64,000 nt of DNA from Candidatus Cloacimonadota bacterium. Lineage in GTDB: Bacteria > Cloacimonadota > Cloacimonadia > Cloacimonadales > TCS61. The DNA is taken from positions 22,093 through 86,092 of the forward strand of contig JABIME010000102.1 in NCBI GenBank assembly GCA_018654125.1. The letters run 5' to 3'. Below, one piece after another: positions 39,229 to 49,047 of the stretch (position 1 is its first letter; every line of letters begins with the position of its first letter). The position numbers were made by a program, and so were the translations under genes. A model generated the notes under the pieces. That model was not told the DNA's origin, did no database searches, and was given only the letters and a program-made list of their open reading frames with translations.

Positions 39229-41571
39229 TTACTCATACTTCAATGCTTTTACTGGGTCACTGTTAGCAGCTTTAATCGTTTGATAACCAACTGTTATAAA
39301 TGCAATCAGAAAAGTAATTAAACCTGTTAGAATGAATAATTCGACACTAAGCGGTGTATGATAAGCGTAATTTTGTAACCATTTATGCATTACATACCAG
39401 GCTATCGGGCAGGCTATAATATTCGCAACAAGCACCCATTTAATAAAATCAACTGTAAGTAGATAAACTAGATTTGTTACCGAAGAACCAAGCACTTTGC
39501 GGATCCCGATTTCTTTGGTTCTGCGTTCTGCCAAATACGAAGCTAATCCAAAAAGACCCAAACAGGAAATGATAACTGCAAGAGATGCAAATAGATTGAA
39601 CAATGTAGCAAGTTTCTTTTCATCACGATATATCCGGTCGTAACTCTCGTCTAGGAATGAGATCGAGACAGGATATCCCGGACTCAGCTCTTTACAAACC
39701 GCCTTTACATGATCCATTACTTTCTTTTGATTTAGTCCATTATATTTGATTAGATAATATGTGGATTCATCGGTTGTATTGTAGAATATCAAAGGCTCAA
39801 TATCATGAGCTAAAGGTTTAAAATTAAAATCATCCATCACACCTACAATCTCCAGATCGTAATCAAAATACTGCATATGTTCACCAATGGGATTATCTAA
39901 TTTAGTCATATCTGCAAGGGTTTTATTGATAATGATCTCTTGGAAGGATCGTTCGCTGGAGTCGGATCTGGAGTTGAATTCTCTTCCTGTTAACATATTG
40001 ATTCCCAGAGTTTGAGCGAAATCACGAGTGATACCGCAATTTCCGATCAAAGGCTCAAATCCATCTTCTCTGCCATTCCAATCCCAGCCTGAACCATTAC
40101 TCCAAATTCCGGTTGGAAGAAATGATGACCCGCATAAAGACAAGATATCGGGATGGTTTGTTAGCTCCGACCGGAAACTCTCATATTTTTCTTTTAGAAC
40201 ATCGTTTGATCGAATATACATCACATCTTCTTTATCTAAGCCAAGTTTCTTATTTTGCATGAATCTCAACTGATTGAAGATCGTGATCGTGCTGATAATT
40301 AGAATTATAGAAAGTGTGAATTGGATTATCACTAATATTTTTCTGAACAACATTCCACCCTTTCCTGATGTTATAGAACCTTTTAACACTTTCACTGGTT
40401 TGAACGAGGAGAGAAGGAATGCTGGATAACTTCCAGCAACAATACCGGTTCCAATAACAATTCCAGCAATTAATAATATTGTGAATGAATTCAAACCTAA
40501 ACTTAAATCTTTACCAACAAATGAATTGTAATATGGCAGAACCAGTTCGACAATAACCAAAGCAAACGCCATTGAAAGCAAAGCTAAAAGAAGTGATTCA
40601 AACAGGAATTGTCTGCTGAGTTGAATTCGATTTGCTCCCACAACTTTTCGCAAACCAACTTCCCTTGCTCTTCTGGCACTTCTGGCAGTGGATAGGTTCA
40701 TATAATTTATGCAGGCAATCACCAAAATTAAAAAGGCAATTATTGAGATCAGGTAGATCCCGGTTATATTATCCTGTCTTCCGGTAGCAGAATACAGATG
40801 CTTCTTAGTAAATGGGAAGGTATATAAAATTGTAGTTGATTCTTCTCCGTGTAGTACTTGAAAAAAGTGTTTTACCTTATCATTGAATACCAGATAATCT
40901 ACATTGGAATGAAGCTGGATATATGTAGCATGGTTGTTGGTCCAGCCATCGATATTCTCTCCTAACTCCCGCAGAAATTCAAAAGGGACAACTAGATCGA
41001 GTTCAAAGCTGGAATTGCTGGGAATCTTCTCCATCACTCCAGTTACAGTGAAGTTAAATTTGTTATTAATCGTTAGTGTCTTTCCTAATGGATTCTCTTC
41101 ATTAAAATATTTTTTTGCCATTTTTGGAGATAGAACTATTGAATATGGCTCTGAAAGTGCTTGCTCTTTATCACCAAAAGCGAAAGGAAAAGTGAACATA
41201 CTAAAAACTGAATTATCAGTAACATCCAGATATTCATTATGTGACTTATCTCCATTCGCTACAACTGCTGGGGTATAGCCATAACGGGTAGCTGCTTTTA
41301 CTTCCGGAAAATGTTCCAGCAATTTTCCTGCTAAAGGCCCTGGCATGGAACCTACACTAAAGGGGCCGGAATCATAATATTGTGTCTGGATCATTTGAAA
41401 AATATTTTCGCTGTTCTGGTGGAATTTATCGTAGTTCAGTTCATCTTGTACCCAAAGCGAGATGAGTAGACAAGCTGCAATTCCAATGGCTAAACCGAAA
41501 ATGTTAATAAACGAAAATCCTTTGTGACGAATAATATTACGTAACGCAATTTTAAAATAATTCTTTAACAT
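39229..41571 (-). CDS. MacB/FtsX-type ABC permease (array member 6)
   Basis: This 780-residue permease has coupling motifs RRAREVGLRKVVGANRIQLS and RRTKEIGIRKVLGSSVTNLV. The second periplasmic domain has the tryptophan-class patch FLPTGIWSNGSGWDWNG, closest to that of the 58908 gene (LPTGSYMNGSGWKWDG). The first 25 codons are nearly identical at DNA level to those of the 41652 gene, pointing to recent duplication or gene conversion at the 5' end. It ends DPVKALKYE, one of the few members with Asp instead of Asn in the NPV motif. The 80-bp spacer upstream of its start contains a copy of the short intergenic repeat. Confidence 0.95.
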   Translation of the reverse strand: MLKNYFKIALRNIIRHKGFSFINIFGLAIGIAACLLISLWVQDELNYDKFHQNSENIFQMIQTQYYDSGPFSVGSMPGPLAGKLLEHFPEVKAATRYGYTPAVVANGDKSHNEYLDVTDNSVFSMFTFPFAFGDKEQALSEPYSIVLSPKMAKKYFNEENPLGKTLTINNKFNFTVTGVMEKIPSNSSFELDLVVPFEFLRELGENIDGWTNNHATYIQLHSNVDYLVFNDKVKHFFQVLHGEESTTILYTFPFTKKHLYSATGRQDNITGIYLISIIAFLILVIACINYMNLSTARSARRAREVGLRKVVGANRIQLSRQFLFESLLLALLSMAFALVIVELVLPYYNSFVGKDLSLGLNSFTILLIAGIVIGTGIVAGSYPAFLLSSFKPVKVLKGSITSGKGGMLFRKILVIIQFTLSIILIISTITIFNQLRFMQNKKLGLDKEDVMYIRSNDVLKEKYESFRSELTNHPDILSLCGSSFLPTGIWSNGSGWDWNGREDGFEPLIGNCGITRDFAQTLGINMLTGREFNSRSDSSERSFQEIIINKTLADMTKLDNPIGEHMQYFDYDLEIVGVMDDFNFKPLAHDIEPLIFYNTTDESTYYLIKYNGLNQKKVMDHVKAVCKELSPGYPVSISFLDESYDRIYRDEKKLATLFNLFASLAVIISCLGLFGLASYLAERRTKEIGIRKVLGSSVTNLVYLLTVDFIKWVLVANIIACPIAWYVMHKWLQNYAYHTPLSVELFILTGLITFLIAFITVGYQTIKAANSDPVKALKYE

Positions 41572-41613
41572 CTATTTCTCCTAAACTTAAATCAATTTGT
41601 TAAGATATTTCAA

Positions 41614-41653
41614 GTTGGAAATCGTTTTTCGTTTCGCTCAAAGCCGATTTGTT
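41614..41653. repeat. Short intergenic repeat, diverged copy
   Basis: TTGGAAATCGTTTTTCG followed by GCTCAAAGCCGATTTGTT aligns with the repeat copies near 58871, 61268 and 63686 (ATCGTTTTTG...CAAAAGCCGA). It abuts the stop of the 41652 permease, as the other copies abut theirs. Confidence 0.5.
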
Positions 41654-44009
41654 ATTCATACTTTAGGGCCTCTACAGGATTTGAAATTGCTGTTCTTATT
41701 GTTTGGAAGCTGACAGTAACAACTGCTATTAATAAAGCAAAGCAGCCAGAAATAATAAAAGTTAATGCTCCAATTTCTGTTTTATAAGCAAAATTCTGCA
41801 GCCATTTTTCCATAAGATAATAAGCAACTGGCCAGGCAATAATAATTGAAATGATCACCCATTTGCAGAATTCTTTTGTAAGAAGAACTGTGATCCCGGT
41901 AACCGAAGCTCCCATAACTTTACGAATTCCAATTTCCTTGGTTCTTCTTTCTGTTATGTAACCTGCTAAACCGAATAATCCTAAGCATGAAATGAAGATC
42001 GCTAAAATGGTAAAATATGTTATTAATCTTCCAGCATTTTGCTCAGTTTGATATAAATTCTCTAAAGTTTCGTCGAAAAAACGGAAGTTCCAATCTATGT
42101 CGGGATCTATTGATGAGATCAAAGCATCCATTTTTTCTAAAGTCTGCACAGTATTTGCAGAGTTAATTCTAGCTAGGAAGTATCGTGCTCTACTTGTACC
42201 AGAAATTATTGCTAAAGGTTCGATCTTTCCTCGAACAGTATTATAATTGAAATCTTTCACAACTCCGATAATACGGATATTTTCTTCATAAACATATTTA
42301 CCAATGGGATCTTCCATTCCCATTCTGCGAACTGCTTCTTCATTTAATATTATGCAGTTTGAATCTGCTTTGGTATTGGCAGTAAAGTTTCTTCCTTCCA
42401 AAAGTTCGATCTCAAATGTCTTCAAAAAATCGTGTTCAATGTTTATCATATGAAGCTGAAATGAATCATCTCCAACTCTACCTTCCCAATCATTCACTCC
42501 AGATGCAGGGCACTCATAAACTGGAAGCACATCCATGTTAGTAACAGCGGTAACATCTGGCATATTTAGTAGAGATTCTTTTATCACTTCATATTTATCT
42601 TTTAGTGTGGGAGAGAAAAATGAATAGACCAGATGATGTTTATTGTAACCAAGATCTTTATTATAAATAAACTTTAATTGCTTATGAACCGTTAATGCCG
42701 AGATCAGCAAAATAATTGATAAACTAAATTGTGATATTACTAGGATTGTTCGGAATAATGAAGCTTTCTTCCCACTGACAATTGTTGATTTTAGCACATT
42801 TACAGGTTTGAAGGAAGAGAGCAGGAGTGCCGGATATATTCCCGAAATTAGCCCTGTGATCAGGGTAATTCCAACTAATAATAAAATAGTCTGATTTGAT
42901 TGAGTAAAATTAAGAGTAATTTCTTTACCCGAAATTTCATTGAAAACAGGAAGTAATAATTCAGTCAGCAAAAGGGCAATTGCCATTCCTAAAAATGCGT
43001 ACATCACTGATTCTAAAAAGAATTGGAAAACTATCTTACTTCTTGAACTTCCAGAAACTTTTCTTATGCCTATCTCACGTGCTCTAGCAGCTGATTTCGC
43101 AGTGGAAAGATTCATGAAATTTATGCAGGCAATAAGTAACACTAATAAAGCAATAAATGAGAAAATGTAAATAGTTTTAATGTCTCCTCTCATTGTGAAA
43201 TCGTAGGCTGCATCTGAGTTTAAGTAAATATCTTTTAATGATTGTAAGAAAAGGATAGGCTCAAATTCTGAATCCTCCTCAAAATAGAAATCTTTAATTT
43301 TTCCATCAACAATTTTGGGATCTGTATTTTCTGAAAGTAAGACATAGGTAGTGAAATTGAAAGAGCCCATATTCATATCATCAATGTTCTCACCATCTTC
43401 TTTAATTAAATGGAATGGTGCAAGAAACTCGAAATTAAAGTGAGAATTCTCAATATTATCAACAAGACCTGTAACAGTAAAGTCACCTCTGTTCTTCACC
43501 TGAACTATTTTTCCAAGCGGATCATCTTCGCCAAAGAGTTTTTCTGCAGCCTCTGTTGTTAAAACTAAGCTGTGAGCATCATTTAATGCTGTTTCAGGAT
43601 CTCCTGCTAGAAGTGGAATTGTAAATATCTTAAATATTGATGGATCTGCAACTCCACTATTAAGCCCAACAAACTCTTCATTCTCATTTTTACGAATTTG
43701 GAATCTTCCCCAATTCTTAAAACGGCAGATCTCTTCAAACTCGGGGATATCATCAATAATATTTGGTGCAATTGCAGCAGCTGTTACACCTACTACAAAT
43801 TTTTCTCCATTTGTGTTAACATCAACTAATATTCTATGAATTCGGTTATAATTCTCATTAAATTTATCAAATGATAACTCATCTTGAACCCAGAGTAAGA
43901 TTAAAAAACAAACAGCCAAACCTACAGCAAGTCCAGCAATATTGATAAATGAAAATCCTTTGTGACGAATAATATTACGTACCGCAATTTTAAAATAATT
44001 CTTGAGCAT
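41652..44009 (-). CDS. MacB/FtsX-type ABC permease (array member 7)
   Basis: This 785-residue permease has coupling motifs ARAREIGIRKVSGSSRSKIV and RRTKEIGIRKVMGASVTGI. Its second periplasmic domain carries a tryptophan-class patch, VYECPASGVNDWEGRVGDD, with an added cysteine. The FtsX blocks include the typical ACINFMNLSTAKSAARA helix end and the C-terminal WLQNFAYKTEIG segment. It ends NPVEALKYE. It lies 26 bp after the 44036 gene, and GGAG is present before its ATG. Confidence 0.95.
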   Translation of the reverse strand: MLKNYFKIAVRNIIRHKGFSFINIAGLAVGLAVCFLILLWVQDELSFDKFNENYNRIHRILVDVNTNGEKFVVGVTAAAIAPNIIDDIPEFEEICRFKNWGRFQIRKNENEEFVGLNSGVADPSIFKIFTIPLLAGDPETALNDAHSLVLTTEAAEKLFGEDDPLGKIVQVKNRGDFTVTGLVDNIENSHFNFEFLAPFHLIKEDGENIDDMNMGSFNFTTYVLLSENTDPKIVDGKIKDFYFEEDSEFEPILFLQSLKDIYLNSDAAYDFTMRGDIKTIYIFSFIALLVLLIACINFMNLSTAKSAARAREIGIRKVSGSSRSKIVFQFFLESVMYAFLGMAIALLLTELLLPVFNEISGKEITLNFTQSNQTILLLVGITLITGLISGIYPALLLSSFKPVNVLKSTIVSGKKASLFRTILVISQFSLSIILLISALTVHKQLKFIYNKDLGYNKHHLVYSFFSPTLKDKYEVIKESLLNMPDVTAVTNMDVLPVYECPASGVNDWEGRVGDDSFQLHMINIEHDFLKTFEIELLEGRNFTANTKADSNCIILNEEAVRRMGMEDPIGKYVYEENIRIIGVVKDFNYNTVRGKIEPLAIISGTSRARYFLARINSANTVQTLEKMDALISSIDPDIDWNFRFFDETLENLYQTEQNAGRLITYFTILAIFISCLGLFGLAGYITERRTKEIGIRKVMGASVTGITVLLTKEFCKWVIISIIIAWPVAYYLMEKWLQNFAYKTEIGALTFIISGCFALLIAVVTVSFQTIRTAISNPVEALKYE

Positions 44010-44035
44010 TTATTTCTCCTAAGTAATTTTTTTTA

Positions 44036-46432
44036 CTATTCATATTTAAGTGCATCCACCGGGTTAGAAACTGCTGTTTTAATTGTTTGAGAGCTCACAG
44101 TAATTACAGCAATAATAAGCGCAAAGCATCCGGAAATCACAAAAACTGAGATCCCAATCTCTGTTCTATAAGCAAAGCTTTGCAGCCATTTATTCATTAC
44201 ATAATACGATATCGGCCAGGCAATTATTACAGAAATTAAGATCCACTTGCAAAACTCTTTAACCAATAGGAATGTAATTCCCAGAACGGAAGCTCCCATT
44301 ACTTTTCTGATCCCAATTTCTTTAGTTCTATTTTGAACAAGAAATGTGGTTAATCCCAATAACCCCAAGCAACTTAACAGAATAGTTAAAGCACTAAAAT
44401 AGAGTGCTAGTTTTCCAGTCTGCTGATCTCTTCTGTACATGCTGTCTAAAGTTTCATCTAAGAAATAATATTTAAGTGCATGATCGGGTGAGAAGATCGT
44501 GATCTGTTTTTTCAGCTTTTCAATTGTTTCAGAAATATTATTACTCGATATTTTGAGCGTCATATAATTTGTTCGATCTATGTTGTTATAAATTATCAAA
44601 GGCTCAATTTTTGAATGTAAAGAAGTTGAATGGAAATCCTTCAGTACACCAACAACATTCATTTTAATTGATTCTCCGTCTTGAACTTTGAAAGAAAAAG
44701 TTTTCCCAATTGGTTCATCCCAATAAAATTGTTCAGCTGCAGTTTCGTTAATTATCACACTTTGCTGTGGGTCAGTAGAAAATTCTTCAGAAAAGTTTCG
44801 TCCTTCTACAACTTCAATTTCTAAGGTTGGAATATAATTGGAACCAATGAATAATTTTTCTCCCATTTGTGGTTGATCATCAGGAAATCCTTCCGGATAC
44901 ATAATAGCTTTTTGAATTCCTCTCCCCGGGAAGAGAGAAGAAAAACCAACATCCTCAATTTCCGGGATTTCAGCTAGAAGGTTCTTCAAAGTATCTATAG
45001 GTTTGTTCTGCAGAATAGATCTAACACCTGGAATTATGATCATGCTATCTTCTTTAAAACCAGAGTCACTATGCTTCATAAAATTTATCTGATTGAAGAT
45101 TGTGATAGTTGAAATTATTAGAATTATGGAAATAGAAAATTGAATTATTACCAGTATGCTTCTTAAATGCGATTTGTTCCCAGCTCTAAAGAAACCCGAT
45201 TTAATTATGTTAATTGAACGTAATTTTGATAAGTAAAATGCAGGATAACTACCAGCTAAAATTCCTACCAAAATAGGGAAGATCATTAATAGTAGAATAA
45301 TAGATGTTGATGAGATGAATCCGAGATCTATATTTGTGCCGAATAAATTACTGAAATTAGGTCTGATCAATTCAATTAACCAAACGGTAAGTACCATCGC
45401 AATAAAGCTTATAATTATAGATTCCATTAAGAATTGAATTATTATTTTTGGCCTTCCAGAACCAACAATCTTTCGCATTCCAATCTCTTTTGCTCTGGAA
45501 GCAGAATTAGCAGTGGAAAGATTAATGAAATTAATACAGGAGATCAATAATACAGAAACAGCAATGAGAATAAACAGATATAAATATTTGATATCAGCTT
45601 GAGGAGCAATATCTCCAGCAAGTTCCGAATGAAGATGAATCTCTGTTAAAGGTTGTAAGAAAAACTTCAATGAAGCCCCATAAGTGCTTAATAACTCACC
45701 AATATGTTTCTCTATGAATTGAGGGAACTTCGCTTCAACATCACTTAGCTCAGCATTTTCTGTTAGTAGTAAATATGTAAAAAATTGTATATGAAACCAA
45801 TTTGCCATTAGTTGTTCATTTTGTGCATAAAGTGTTTCAAAAGAACCCATCATATTAAATCGGAAATGAGAATTTTGAGGAAGATCTTCAATAACACCGG
45901 TTATTGTATAAGGTTCACTTCCATTTATTTCTATTGTTTTTCCAATTGGTTCGTTATCCTCAAAATATTTATTTGCCATGCTTTGAGATATGATTACAGT
46001 ATAAGGTTCTAATAAAGCAACGTCAGGATTTCCAGAAGAAAATGGGAATGTGAAGATCTCGAATATTGAATTATCACCATGACAAACACCACTCTCGACA
46101 AATGTCTGTTCGCCAATTTTAATTGATGCTCTTGTAGGAGCTTCTAATCTGGCTGTGTTCTCAATTTCAGGGAATTCAGTTTTTAGTAATTGTGCTGCTG
46201 ATGGCATAGACATTGGATAGACCATATGATTTCCAGCTTCTAGATCTACACATAATCTCTGGATACGATCCTTTTTCTCATTGAAGTTATCAAAGCTCAT
46301 CTCATAAGCAACCCAGATCATAATTAACATAAATGATGTTATGCCAATTACCAATCCGATCAGATTAATAGATGTAAAAACTTTGTGCCTTCTAATATTG
46401 CGTAAGGCAATTTTCAGATAATTCTTAAACAT
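44036..46432 (-). CDS. MacB/FtsX-type ABC permease (array member 8)
   Basis: This 798-residue permease has coupling motifs SRAKEIGMRKIVGSGRPKII and NRTKEIGIRKVMGASVLGI. The patch is of the PG class, SLFPGRGIQKAIMYPEG. The C-terminal FtsX block is almost the same as that of the 41652 gene (KEFCKWILISVIIAWPISYY), while the periplasmic domains differ strongly. The copies are thus conserved in the membrane and coupling parts and diverged in the exposed parts. It ends NPVDALKYE and starts 10 bp after the 46443 gene. Confidence 0.95.
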   Translation of the reverse strand: MFKNYLKIALRNIRRHKVFTSINLIGLVIGITSFMLIMIWVAYEMSFDNFNEKKDRIQRLCVDLEAGNHMVYPMSMPSAAQLLKTEFPEIENTARLEAPTRASIKIGEQTFVESGVCHGDNSIFEIFTFPFSSGNPDVALLEPYTVIISQSMANKYFEDNEPIGKTIEINGSEPYTITGVIEDLPQNSHFRFNMMGSFETLYAQNEQLMANWFHIQFFTYLLLTENAELSDVEAKFPQFIEKHIGELLSTYGASLKFFLQPLTEIHLHSELAGDIAPQADIKYLYLFILIAVSVLLISCINFINLSTANSASRAKEIGMRKIVGSGRPKIIIQFLMESIIISFIAMVLTVWLIELIRPNFSNLFGTNIDLGFISSTSIILLLMIFPILVGILAGSYPAFYLSKLRSINIIKSGFFRAGNKSHLRSILVIIQFSISIILIISTITIFNQINFMKHSDSGFKEDSMIIIPGVRSILQNKPIDTLKNLLAEIPEIEDVGFSSLFPGRGIQKAIMYPEGFPDDQPQMGEKLFIGSNYIPTLEIEVVEGRNFSEEFSTDPQQSVIINETAAEQFYWDEPIGKTFSFKVQDGESIKMNVVGVLKDFHSTSLHSKIEPLIIYNNIDRTNYMTLKISSNNISETIEKLKKQITIFSPDHALKYYFLDETLDSMYRRDQQTGKLALYFSALTILLSCLGLLGLTTFLVQNRTKEIGIRKVMGASVLGITFLLVKEFCKWILISVIIAWPISYYVMNKWLQSFAYRTEIGISVFVISGCFALIIAVITVSSQTIKTAVSNPVDALKYE

Positions 46433-46442
46433 TTATTTCTCA

Positions 46443-48839
46443 CTACTCATATTGTAATGCACATGCAGGATTTATATTAGCTGCTCTAATAGTTTGAAAG
46501 CTAATTGTGATTATAGAAATTATAAGAGCGGCAACACCAGCAGCAATAAAAATAAGTGGATTGAATGAAGTGCGATAAACAAAGTTTTCTAACCATTTTG
46601 TCATTCCATAATAAGCCAACGGCCAGGCTATTGCATTCGCAATAATTACCCAACGTGCAAATTCTTTTGTAAGTAGGAACACAATCGATCTTACAGATGA
46701 TCCCAACACTTTACGGACAGCAATTTCGCGTTGTCTTTGTTGAGTTGTAAAAGAAGCCAAACCAAATAATCCAAGACAGGCTATCAGAATTGCCAGTATA
46801 GAAAATACTGCAATATTAATGGCAAAAGCTCTATCCTGACGGAATTGGAAATTGAAAAAATCATCGAAAAATTGAATATTTAAATTTGCTTCTGGAAATG
46901 ATTCCAGAAAAATTCTGTTAAGCTCTTGAAGTGCGAATTCCTGATCCTGCGGTTTTAGTTTTATAAGTAATCTTGGAACAAATTCTCCACTATGAACCAG
47001 GATCATAGGATTTACTTCACGCCTTACCGTTGTAAAATTAACATCTTTTATCACACCAATAATTGTTCTTTCCAAATGAGCTTCATTCTCATCTATCATC
47101 ACTAACTTTTTACCTATCGGATCATCCCAGCCTAAAGTTCTCATTGCTGTTTCATTTATAAGGACTGCATTTTCAACATCAGATGGGAAGTCTGCTGAGA
47201 AATCTCTGCCTTGCTCTAATTTGATCTGCAGAGTTTCTACTAGATCATTATCTATCATTAACCTATCGAACATCATTCCTTTATCTTCATTATGCCCCTC
47301 CGGAACTACTTCTAATCTTACTAAAGTTCCACCCGGCATATTGCTAATCGTTCCAACAGACTCAACAGAAGTCAGGTTCTCGATCTTATCTTTCATTACA
47401 ATGGCTTGCTCGTTATCAAAACTTGGTAAAACAGCAATGTCATTTCTATTATATCCCAGATCAATGCTGTTTAAATAATGAATCTGATCGATTACGATGA
47501 ATACTGCAATGATGAGTGCAATAGAAACTGCAAACTGACCAACAACTAAAACTCTTCGTAATAAAACACCTTTCCGGCTACTTTTGAAATTACCCTGGAT
47601 AACACTCAGCGGATTGAATCCAGATAAGATTAGTGCTGGATAGATGCCTGCGAAAATTCCTACAATAATGGAAGTGAAAATTATGAATAGCGTGAACTGG
47701 TAGTTTTCTATTAAGTTTAAAGTTAGATTCTTTTGAAGAAAGTTATTAAGGTGGGGAAGAGCTATCTCGAACATTGCAAGTGCTAGGATCATGGCAATAA
47801 ATGTTATGATAACCGATTCTCCTAAAAATTGCCAGAAGAGCTGAATTCGATTTCCTCCAATTACTTTTCTTAAGCCGACTTCACGAGCTCTACGAGTAGC
47901 TCTGGCGCTAGAAAGATTAATGAAATTTATAGATGCAATTATTAACACAAAAATGGCAATAATTGCCAATGTGTAAACTTTCATTTTATCATTTTTACCG
48001 TTATTCATAAAATCATACCGAAGATGAGATGAGCCAAGATGAACTTCTTTTAAGGGTTGTAGACCCGGCTCAAACACTTCTGCAAATCCACCGGCTCTGG
48101 CATATCTGCTCAGCTTCTGCTTTACAGCTGCAGGGTCACTACCAGGATAAATTCTGAAATATCCACATAGTGCCAGGTTCTCCCAGCTATTCCACCAGAC
48201 AGGATTCATTTCAATATCAAGAGCTCCAATCGCTTCAAACTGGATATGGGAATTTGCCGGAGGTGCTTCCACAATACCAGCTACATATGCATTTTCCAAT
48301 CTACCTGCTACGATAGGTTTGCCAATTGGATCTTCTCCTGGGAAAACAGCTTCTGCTATAGCAGGAGTAAGGTAGATACCATTCAAGTTCTGCAGTGGAT
48401 TTTCTTTTTCCCCAGATAATATTTTAAAGCTGAATACTTTGAAGAAATCAGGATCAGTGACTAATGATAAAGCTTGTATCTGGTCTTCGATCTGCTCTTC
48501 CGGATTTTCAATAATCTGTCCTATGTTTACTCTTCCAAAACCCGTGAGCCTAGTTGCAGCAGATATTTCCGGAATATTGTCTACCAGACCTGCCATTAGT
48601 GGACCCGAAGTAATGGAATAGCTGAGAGCACCATCTGCTTCCGAGTTATCTACTGTAAGCATGTGATAAACATCTTCCGGTTTATCGTGAAAGTTATCGT
48701 AAGTGAGATCATCGATTACGTAGAATGATATTATAAGGCATACTGCCAAACCGATGGCAAAACCAAAGATATTAATAAATGAATATGTTTTTTGACGTAA
48801 TAAATTCCTGAATGCGATCTTAAAATAATATTTTAACAT
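46443..48839 (-). CDS. MacB/FtsX-type ABC permease (array member 9), first gene of long sigma-54 unit
   Basis: This 798-residue permease is in the 30710/36836 subgroup. Coupling motifs are RRAREVGLRKVIGGNRIQLF and RQREIAVRKVLGSSVRSIV; the second has EIAVRK where all other complete members have EIG(I/V)RK. The patch is NMPGGTLVRLEVVPEG, and the end is NPACALQYE. The reading frame is open back to 48884, but that upstream stretch overlaps the sigma-54 element. ATG 48839, with AGGAAAA upstream, matches the N-terminus of the other members. It heads a transcription unit of eight genes that runs to 30710. Confidence 0.95.
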   Translation of the reverse strand: MLKYYFKIAFRNLLRQKTYSFINIFGFAIGLAVCLIISFYVIDDLTYDNFHDKPEDVYHMLTVDNSEADGALSYSITSGPLMAGLVDNIPEISAATRLTGFGRVNIGQIIENPEEQIEDQIQALSLVTDPDFFKVFSFKILSGEKENPLQNLNGIYLTPAIAEAVFPGEDPIGKPIVAGRLENAYVAGIVEAPPANSHIQFEAIGALDIEMNPVWWNSWENLALCGYFRIYPGSDPAAVKQKLSRYARAGGFAEVFEPGLQPLKEVHLGSSHLRYDFMNNGKNDKMKVYTLAIIAIFVLIIASINFINLSSARATRRAREVGLRKVIGGNRIQLFWQFLGESVIITFIAMILALAMFEIALPHLNNFLQKNLTLNLIENYQFTLFIIFTSIIVGIFAGIYPALILSGFNPLSVIQGNFKSSRKGVLLRRVLVVGQFAVSIALIIAVFIVIDQIHYLNSIDLGYNRNDIAVLPSFDNEQAIVMKDKIENLTSVESVGTISNMPGGTLVRLEVVPEGHNEDKGMMFDRLMIDNDLVETLQIKLEQGRDFSADFPSDVENAVLINETAMRTLGWDDPIGKKLVMIDENEAHLERTIIGVIKDVNFTTVRREVNPMILVHSGEFVPRLLIKLKPQDQEFALQELNRIFLESFPEANLNIQFFDDFFNFQFRQDRAFAINIAVFSILAILIACLGLFGLASFTTQQRQREIAVRKVLGSSVRSIVFLLTKEFARWVIIANAIAWPLAYYGMTKWLENFVYRTSFNPLIFIAAGVAALIISIITISFQTIRAANINPACALQYE

Positions 48840-48880
48840 TAATTTTCCTGCCTTATTATATAATTTTATTATATATAAAA

Positions 48881-48896
48881 GCAATTAATATGCCAA
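48881..48896 (-). promoter_or_regulatory. Sigma-54 (-24/-12) promoter of the long permease unit
   Basis: Minus-strand TTGGCATATTAATTGCTTTT is close to the RpoN consensus (TTGGCAC-N5-TTGCT). GG (48894-48893) and GC (48882-48881) are 10 bases apart, and the -12 GC is 42 bp before the ATG. Confidence 0.9.
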
Positions 48897-48950
48897 ATAG
48901 GTATGGTACCAATTAGTAATAAGATAGAGATAATGTATTATGAAAAATAT

Positions 48951-48985
48951 GTTCGATAGAGAACGATAAACGTCCGATGGCGGAC
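48951..48985. promoter_or_regulatory. Paired enhancer dyads upstream of the 48839 permease
   Basis: GTTC-N6-GAAC (48951-48964) and GTCC-N6-GGAC (48972-48985) have centres 21 bp apart. The nearer centre is 76 bp from the -12 GC. Confidence 0.83.
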
Positions 48986-49047
48986 AGTAATATGTTAATA
49001 TATTAAGCTGAGAATTATACTCTTATTTGTAAAGAATTGCTTGTAAA

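Noticed and set aside
48840..48884. 15-residue N-terminal extension of the 46443 permease
   Set aside because: It spans the sigma-54 -12 region and is absent from the other members; ATG 48839 with AGGAAAA fits better.
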